Assembly: GCF_000685095.1 (NCBI RefSeq)
Contig: NZ_BAYE01000003.1
Coordinates: forward strand, 62,001-126,000
Length of the DNA: 64,000 bases
DNA from: Paraburkholderia caledonica NBRC 102488
Lineage (GTDB): Bacteria; Pseudomonadota; Gammaproteobacteria; Burkholderiales; Burkholderiaceae
Direction: 5' to 3'
The notes beneath the pieces are model-generated. The model ran no database searches, was not told the origin of the DNA, and saw only the letters and a list, made by a program, of their open reading frames with translations. The translations under genes and the position numbers were made by a program. This document shows positions 58,915-64,000 of this stretch, piece by piece. Numbering within the stretch: the stretch's first letter is position 1; each line of letters starts with the position of its first letter.

Positions 58915-59868
58915 ATGAAGCCGTGGGTCGTCGGGTGGAACTTGCTGACTTTCCTGCGCAACCGGATCGCGAGTGCGAGGCGCAGCGTACAGGTCGCGTT
59001 GATTGCGCGTATGCCGCGTTCTGCAATCGAGCCTCTGTCTGCTGTTTTATGGCGAGTCTGTGGGCTCTTCGATGCGCGTACGCGCTGGGAAGGCGTGTGC
59101 CGTTACGAGATTGGCCGCGACGTACTTGACTTGCCACTGCGCAACCCGGGCCGCGTTGCCGCCGGCCGCTTCCGGGAGCGCCTGATCGACCAGCGGATCT
59201 ATTTCGGCCGGCTGTCGCGTGGCAGCGAAGCATGGTTCGACCTGCAGCAGATCGCGAGTTCGCTCGCCACACGAATCAGGCAATTGCAGGCAAATGAACC
59301 CGGTCGCCCGGTCATCGTGTCGCCGTTTCACTATGTGTCGCAATACGCGAACATTTACGTCATCGACGAATTGCGGGCCTTGCTCGGACTCGAATCGATC
59401 GCCGTGGTGTCGGGCGTACCACGAGATCTGTATGGCGATGACCACGCGCTCATACCAGGCGTGAACGTGCTGTACACCTACGGGCAAGACGATCGCAATG
59501 GCCTTGGCCTGCGTGTCGCGCGCGCGTTGAAGCGCAGTGGCGTCGTCGTGTTGTTTGCCGACGTGCCTCCGTTCGCACTGCACCGTTATCCCATGGAGAC
59601 CGTGAGCGTCTCCATGTTCGGGCGCAACGCGCGCATTCATAACGGAGTGTTCCGGCTGGGCGCGCAGTTCGACGCGATATTGCTGCCGTTCTATCTGCGC
59701 TTTGAGCGTGGCCGCTTTGGCGCCGAAATATTCGATTCGTTGCCGCTTGCCGGGACAGGTGCTGCCCAGCAAGTCGCGAGGTATATCGAAGCCGCGGCCG
59801 CGAACAACTATTCGGATTGGCTGGTTGCCGGCCATCCCTCGATGTACTCGTTCGCGCCCGTTCGCTAA
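58915..59868 (+). CDS. Divergent LpxL-like acyltransferase-fold protein
   Basis: Protein of 317 aa from the ATG at 58915. The C-terminal two-thirds follow the order of lipid A late acyltransferases: 'RPVIVSPFHYVSQYANIYVID' where these have the catalytic H-x4-D/E, 'SGVVVLFADVPP' where they have the 'LL.DQ' loop, then 'MFGRNARIHNGVFRLGAQ' and 'AILLPFYLRFERGRFGAEIF'. His139 is kept, but the acid position is Tyr144. It may acylate the peptide, or be a substrate-recognition relic of the fold. Alternative: another transferase of similar fold. Position between peptide and exporter links it to the peptide. Confidence 0.6.
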   Translation: MKPWVVGWNLLTFLRNRIASARRSVQVALIARMPRSAIEPLSAVLWRVCGLFDARTRWEGVCRYEIGRDVLDLPLRNPGRVAAGRFRERLIDQRIYFGRLSRGSEAWFDLQQIASSLATRIRQLQANEPGRPVIVSPFHYVSQYANIYVIDELRALLGLESIAVVSGVPRDLYGDDHALIPGVNVLYTYGQDDRNGLGLRVARALKRSGVVVLFADVPPFALHRYPMETVSVSMFGRNARIHNGVFRLGAQFDAILLPFYLRFERGRFGAEIFDSLPLAGTGAAQQVARYIEAAAANNYSDWLVAGHPSMYSFAPVR

Positions 59869-59932
59869 AGCTTTCCCGCCCGGCACGAGAGTCGCGGCAT
59901 CGCATTCGTCCCAAAAGCGCGCAGCCACAGAA

Positions 59933-61171
59933 ATGCGCACAGACCAGCACCGGCTGGCATCCGGCACCAACGAGGCTATGGAACCGATCTATCTCCCACA
60001 ATTCAGGGACGTCTCGTGGCGTTGGCTCGCCTATGCGGCGTCCACGCTCATCATTGTCGCGGTCGCTTTCGCGTTCGTTCACGACGTCGAGCTGAAACAG
60101 GACGTACGCGCGGAAATCGTGTCGCCGTCGGAAATCAAAATCCAGGGGCTGAGCGGCCTGGTTTCGGACATTTATGTCAGCACCTCGGCGCGCGTCGGGC
60201 AGGGCGCACCACTCTTCAGACTGGAGCGCGATCTTTCGCTGGCGAGCGACGGCCGGCAGCGCCCCGCTTTTGACGCGCATGACCGCGACGAGCAGATTCG
60301 TACGAGCGATGCGCAATACACGCAGCGCAAGGCCGACCTCAGCGCGCAACTGGACGCCGCGCGTCTTGCCGCGCAAAGCCGTCGGGCGGAGATCCTGGCG
60401 CTCGATGAGCAATTGAGCCAGAACGAGCAATTAGCCAACGAAGCGCAACGCACGGTCGCACGGCTCGAATCGGTGTCGGACTACGTCACCGCAGACCGCG
60501 TCGAACAGGCGAGGGCGGTGACGCATCAGGCGAAGGTGTCGGTTGCGCAAAGCGCCGCGCGCCGTCAACAGTTGAACGCAGAACTCGGCGCGGCACTCGG
60601 CACCCAAACCGGGCTTGGCGCGCAGCTGACTGAACTTGAAGCGCGCCATGCGCGCGAACTCCAGGACATTCGTGTGCGGTTCGAGCAGATTCGCCAGGAC
60701 GCGACCATTTCCGCGCCGAAGGCAGGCGTCGTTACGTTTTCTGGGCTCGTTCCCGGCCGCACGCTGTCCACGGACGACGTGGCACTCGTGATATCGACCG
60801 GCGAAAAGGGGCCGCTGCGCGCTGCATTGCGTATTCCTTCGCGGCGGCGTGGCTTTATCCGCGAAGGGCAAGTTGTGCGGCTCAAGTTCGACGCGTTTCC
60901 TTATGCAAAATTCGGCAGCTACGCGGCGCGCATTGATTCTATCTCCCGCACCACGGTGCGATCAGGAATGTCACCGGCGGGCGCTTCAGAGCCGCGCAGT
61001 ACGCAAGGCGACTACATGGCATGGGCCACGTTGAGCGACGACAAGTTCAAGTTCGAACACCAACGCTTCGACATTCTGCCCGGCATGGCCGCGACGGCGA
61101 GCATCGTGATCGAACGGCGCACCATCGCCGAATGGGTGCTCGCGCCATTTTTCCGCATGCTGCGAGCTTGA
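59933..61171 (+). CDS. HlyD-family membrane fusion protein
   Basis: Periplasmic adaptor of 412 aa. One N-terminal membrane helix (about residues 30-52, WLAYAASTLIIVAVAFAFV), a lipoyl-like half motif ('IKIQGLSGLVSDIYVSTSA'), a long alpha-hairpin/coiled coil (about 110-265, rich in Gln, Ala, Arg) and the second lipoyl half with beta-barrel ('ISAPKAGVVTFSGLVPG', 'EGQVVRLKFDAFPY'). It joins the ABC exporter to the outer-membrane channel. Start 59933 is preferred; ATG 59978 is the alternative. The stop lies 2 bases before the exporter start. Confidence 0.88.
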   Translation: MRTDQHRLASGTNEAMEPIYLPQFRDVSWRWLAYAASTLIIVAVAFAFVHDVELKQDVRAEIVSPSEIKIQGLSGLVSDIYVSTSARVGQGAPLFRLERDLSLASDGRQRPAFDAHDRDEQIRTSDAQYTQRKADLSAQLDAARLAAQSRRAEILALDEQLSQNEQLANEAQRTVARLESVSDYVTADRVEQARAVTHQAKVSVAQSAARRQQLNAELGAALGTQTGLGAQLTELEARHARELQDIRVRFEQIRQDATISAPKAGVVTFSGLVPGRTLSTDDVALVISTGEKGPLRAALRIPSRRRGFIREGQVVRLKFDAFPYAKFGSYAARIDSISRTTVRSGMSPAGASEPRSTQGDYMAWATLSDDKFKFEHQRFDILPGMAATASIVIERRTIAEWVLAPFFRMLRA

Positions 61172-61173
61172 CG

Positions 61174-63276
61174 ATGCGCGCTATCTATCAAAACGAAGTT
61201 GCCGAGTGCGGCTACGCGTGTCTCGCCATGGTCCTGTCGCACTTCGGCCGAGCCATTGAAGTGCGCGAGTTGCAGGCATTCAGGCCGATCTCAGCCAACG
61301 GCCTCTCGCTCATGGACCTGTACGACGTGGCAGTCGAATTCGGTCTCGCCGTCCAGGCGTACCGCTTTGACGCCGGCGATCTGCCGAGCATCAAGCGCGG
61401 TTCGATTCTGCACTTCGGCGGCGCGCATTTCGTCGTTTTCGAGAATTGCGGGCGCGGCTATGTGCAAGTGATCGATCCGGCGAGTGGGCGGCGGCGCGTC
61501 TCCATGGACACCTTTGTCGCGAATGTGTCCGGCTACCTGCTCGAGTGCGCGCCGACGCCAGCCATGCCGCGTGTGCGCAACAAGTCGCGTGTGCCAGGCG
61601 CGCTGGCTCGCGTGCGTGCGCTCAATCCGCAACTCACCGCGCAGATCGCCAAGGTGATGTTCGTCGCGCTCGGCAGCCAGTTCGCGATTCTCGCCATGCC
61701 GTACCTCGGCAATCTGCTGCTCGATGACGTCGTCGCCGCCGATAACCTCGACCTGCTCAATGTGTTGATGCTGACGTTCGGCGGCATTTTTATCGTCGGT
61801 GCGTTGAGCCAGTACGTTCAGACCTACCTCGTCGAGCTTCTGCACGGTTTAGTGCAGATGAACATGACCGAGGGAATCGTGGCGCAACTGTTGCGCAACC
61901 CCATACCGTACTTCGAGAAGCGTCATGTCGGCGATCTGTTTGCGCGCGTGAAGGCGCAAGACGAAATCAGCGCCTTCACCACCCGCACTACGATCTCGAC
62001 AGGCATCGACGTCGCGGTCGGCATGCTCGCGCTCGCGTTGATGCTGGTGCAGAGCAGGCAACTCACGGTAATCGCCGTGCTGATTTTCATGGTCTACGTG
62101 GCGGTGTCGTTCGCGCTCTTTTCGCGCATGCGCGACACGCATGCGCTGGTGCTGGAGGAGTCGGCGCGCTGCGACGACACGCTTATCGAAACGATCCGCG
62201 CGGCTTCGTTGATCAAGCTGTCGCAGGGCGAGGCGCGGCGCACGGCGATCTTCATGGCGAAATATCGCGCGTATATGGCGGCGTTGGTGAAGAACAGCCG
62301 CCTCGCGAGCGCACGCGACGCGATCCTCAAACTTGTGGACTACGCGGACATGATCGCGGTGAGCTGGTTCGCCGCGCGTCTGATGCTGAGCGGCACGATT
62401 TCGGTGGGCGTCTTCTATTCGTTTCTGATCTACAAGTCGCTGCTGTCAGAGCGCTTTGCGCGAGCCGTCAATGCAGCCTTCGAATATTTCATGCTGAGTG
62501 TTCCGGTTGCGCGCGTGGGCGATATCGTCGATGGCGAAGCGGAGCGATACACCGAGCCCGGTGAGATGCATAAGGCCGTCGAGGTGCGAACGTTCGAGCG
62601 CATCGATGTGCGCGGCGTCACGTTTCGCTACGGCGTTTCGGATCAACCGGTGCTCAAAGACGCGAACATCGTGATCCGGCGGGGCGACAAGATTGTGATT
62701 ACCGGCGCGTCGGGAAGCGGCAAGTCGACGCTCTTCAAGCTGCTTGCCGCAGCCGAGCCGTTGCAGGAAGGCGAGATCACGCTAAACGGGATCGCCTGGC
62801 CGAATCTCAGCGTCGATGAAATCCGACGACATGCCGTTCATATGCGGCAGGGCGATCTGATCCTGCACGGCTCGATTGCCGACAACGTCTCACTTTTCGC
62901 GGGCAATGCGGACGAGGCGCGCATTCATGCATTGCTGGACGACGTCGGCTTGCTGCCCGATGTCATGCGCCTGCCGATGCGCACGCGCACGGTGATTAGC
63001 GACACGATCGCGAATATTTCGGCGGGCCAGCGGCAAAGACTGCTGCTCGCGCGAGCGTTGTATCAGCAACGGGAACTGCTGCTGCTCGATGAGCCGACTT
63101 CGAACCTCGACCCCGCATCCGTGCGGCATGTTGTCGACTTGTTGCTGCGTCTGGACCGCACGGTGGTCGTGATTACGCATGACATGTCGCTCGCGTCGGC
63201 GTTCGACACGCGCTATCGATTGGTCGATGGTGAATTGCTATCCGAGGCTCGCGAAGGAGTTCTGGCGGATGAATAA
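61174..63276 (+). CDS. Peptidase-containing ABC exporter (C39 peptidase - TM - NBD)
   Basis: Bacteriocin-type exporter of 700 aa. The N-terminal C39 protease keeps its full site: Gln6, Cys12 (QNEVAECGYACLAM), His85 (GGAHFVVFE) and Asp101 (VIDPASG), so it should cut after the double glycine. Residues about 150-450 are the six-helix transmembrane domain. The nucleotide-binding domain has Walker A GASGSGKST (511-519), a variant signature ISAGQRQR, Walker B LLLLDEPTSNLD and the H-loop 'VVVITHD'. It cleaves the leader and pumps the peptide across the inner membrane. Stop overlaps the TolC-like start. Confidence 0.95.
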   Translation: MRAIYQNEVAECGYACLAMVLSHFGRAIEVRELQAFRPISANGLSLMDLYDVAVEFGLAVQAYRFDAGDLPSIKRGSILHFGGAHFVVFENCGRGYVQVIDPASGRRRVSMDTFVANVSGYLLECAPTPAMPRVRNKSRVPGALARVRALNPQLTAQIAKVMFVALGSQFAILAMPYLGNLLLDDVVAADNLDLLNVLMLTFGGIFIVGALSQYVQTYLVELLHGLVQMNMTEGIVAQLLRNPIPYFEKRHVGDLFARVKAQDEISAFTTRTTISTGIDVAVGMLALALMLVQSRQLTVIAVLIFMVYVAVSFALFSRMRDTHALVLEESARCDDTLIETIRAASLIKLSQGEARRTAIFMAKYRAYMAALVKNSRLASARDAILKLVDYADMIAVSWFAARLMLSGTISVGVFYSFLIYKSLLSERFARAVNAAFEYFMLSVPVARVGDIVDGEAERYTEPGEMHKAVEVRTFERIDVRGVTFRYGVSDQPVLKDANIVIRRGDKIVITGASGSGKSTLFKLLAAAEPLQEGEITLNGIAWPNLSVDEIRRHAVHMRQGDLILHGSIADNVSLFAGNADEARIHALLDDVGLLPDVMRLPMRTRTVISDTIANISAGQRQRLLLARALYQQRELLLLDEPTSNLDPASVRHVVDLLLRLDRTVVVITHDMSLASAFDTRYRLVDGELLSEAREGVLADE

Positions 63277-64000
63277 ACGCGCGATCGCGGGCGCACTGCT
63301 TGTGTTCAGCGGTGTGGCTTACGCAGAGGCCGCAGCGGCTGTCGATCTGCTCACCGTGGTGGAGCAGAGCACCGATCACGACGCGGATCTGGCAGCGTTT
63401 CGCGCCGGATCGAGAGCCGCAGGCGAGGCCTTGCCGAAAGCCCGCGCGGCGCTGCTGCCGCAGCTGGCGGCGGGTTGGGGGCGGGCATACAACAGCACGG
63501 TAACCGAGGGCGTTCCGAACACCCACTACTGGCAGAACGGGTGGACTGTCGCGCTTACGCAGCCGGTTTTCGACTGGAGCAGATGGACCACCTATAAGCA
63601 GGCGGATTTCGTTCAGGCGCGCGGCGCGGTCGATCTCGCGCGTGCGCAGCAATCGGCCATTCTGCGAGCCGTGCAAACGTACTTCGACGAACTCGCAGCG
63701 GAGGACGAACTGACACGCGCCGACGACTACACGGCGGCGCTGGATGTGCACCTGGAAGAACTGCGGCGTCGGCGGCGTGCCGGTGAGGCTACGGTGATCG
63801 ACTTGCAGGAAGCCGAGGCGGCTTGCGAACAGGCGCGGTCGCAACAGTTGGACGCCCGGGACGACTTGAAGTTGAAACGGCTCGCGCTGGAACATCTGAC
63901 TGGGCAGCGGTTTGCGGGGCTGTCACGCTTGTCGGACGCTGCTGTCATGCCAGGACTGTACCCGGAAGATATGGAAAGCTGGGCCTCGCAAGCCGAGGCG
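63269..64000 (+). CDS. TolC-like outer-membrane efflux protein, 5' part
   Basis: Outer-membrane factor; 244 residues visible before the window ends. A signal peptide (residues about 1-20, cut after AYA) is followed by the OEP repeat: helices with 'LPKARAALLPQLAAGWGR', 'QNGWTVALTQPVFDWSRWTTY' and 'RRRAGEATVIDLQEAEAA'. The start at 63269 overlaps the exporter stop by 8 bases. It completes a three-part type I secretion machine. Confidence 0.92.
   Translation, partial: MNKRAIAGALLVFSGVAYAEAAAAVDLLTVVEQSTDHDADLAAFRAGSRAAGEALPKARAALLPQLAAGWGRAYNSTVTEGVPNTHYWQNGWTVALTQPVFDWSRWTTYKQADFVQARGAVDLARAQQSAILRAVQTYFDELAAEDELTRADDYTAALDVHLEELRRRRRAGEATVIDLQEAEAACEQARSQQLDARDDLKLKRLALEHLTGQRFAGLSRLSDAAVMPGLYPEDMESWASQAEA

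Overview
The window comes from a high-G+C betaproteobacterium. I infer Burkholderiaceae, most likely Paraburkholderia or a close relative, from a Cupriavidus/Burkholderia-type soluble NAD-dependent formate dehydrogenase operon, an aryl-polyene locus with an ammonia-lyase, and DUF2968 and DUF4136 proteins. I saw no tRNA, rRNA, transposase or CRISPR array.

Layout. 1-3440: the 5' part of pepN, a DUF4136 lipoprotein, and a GDT1/TMEM165-family cation exporter preceded by a yybP-ykoY-type (manganese) riboswitch. 3953-23361: a large aryl-polyene/flexirubin-like pigment cluster. Its sixteen core genes (3953-20283) are nearly all translationally coupled: ketoacyl-synthase-like protein, acyltransferase, two ACPs, membrane protein, AMP-ligase fused to a dehydratase, glycosyltransferase fused to an acyltransferase, histidine/aromatic ammonia-lyase, thioesterase, LolA-like carrier, MMPL exporter, KS, DH, KR, KS, KS. 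Two paralogous small periplasmic proteins, a divergent methyltransferase and a halogenase-like flavoprotein follow. 23482-31204: purine salvage/catabolism on the minus strand (xdhA-xdhB-xdhC-adenine deaminase-guanine deaminase).

31700-45127: mixed core and accessory genes. These are dsbB; a minus-strand set of DUF2848, MFS carrier, GntR regulator and amidase; a CPA2 antiporter; a class-I glutamine-amidotransferase-like hydrolase with a long disordered N-terminus; a DUF2968 protein; an orphan one-TM protein; a GNAT enzyme; and a citrate/tricarballylate-type MHS carrier. 45155-50667: a TPR-glycosyltransferase, a metal-efflux pair (ArsR sensor with an alpha5 site plus a CDF exporter with a very His-rich N-terminus) and a flavin monooxygenase. 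50743-57231: fdsGBAD and a divergent HTH/PBP-like regulator. Two small secreted proteins follow.

58711-64000 (right edge) holds the least familiar system. A 47-residue double-glycine precursor peptide with a Cys-Cys / (Thr-Thr-Gln)n core is followed by a perfect 16-bp hairpin, a divergent LpxL-like acyltransferase fold protein, an HlyD-type adaptor, a C39-peptidase ABC exporter and a TolC-like protein cut by the window end. This reads as a dedicated type I export locus for a small, possibly acylated, peptide. The peptide is too short to be found by routine gene calling and is my main candidate for an undescribed system.
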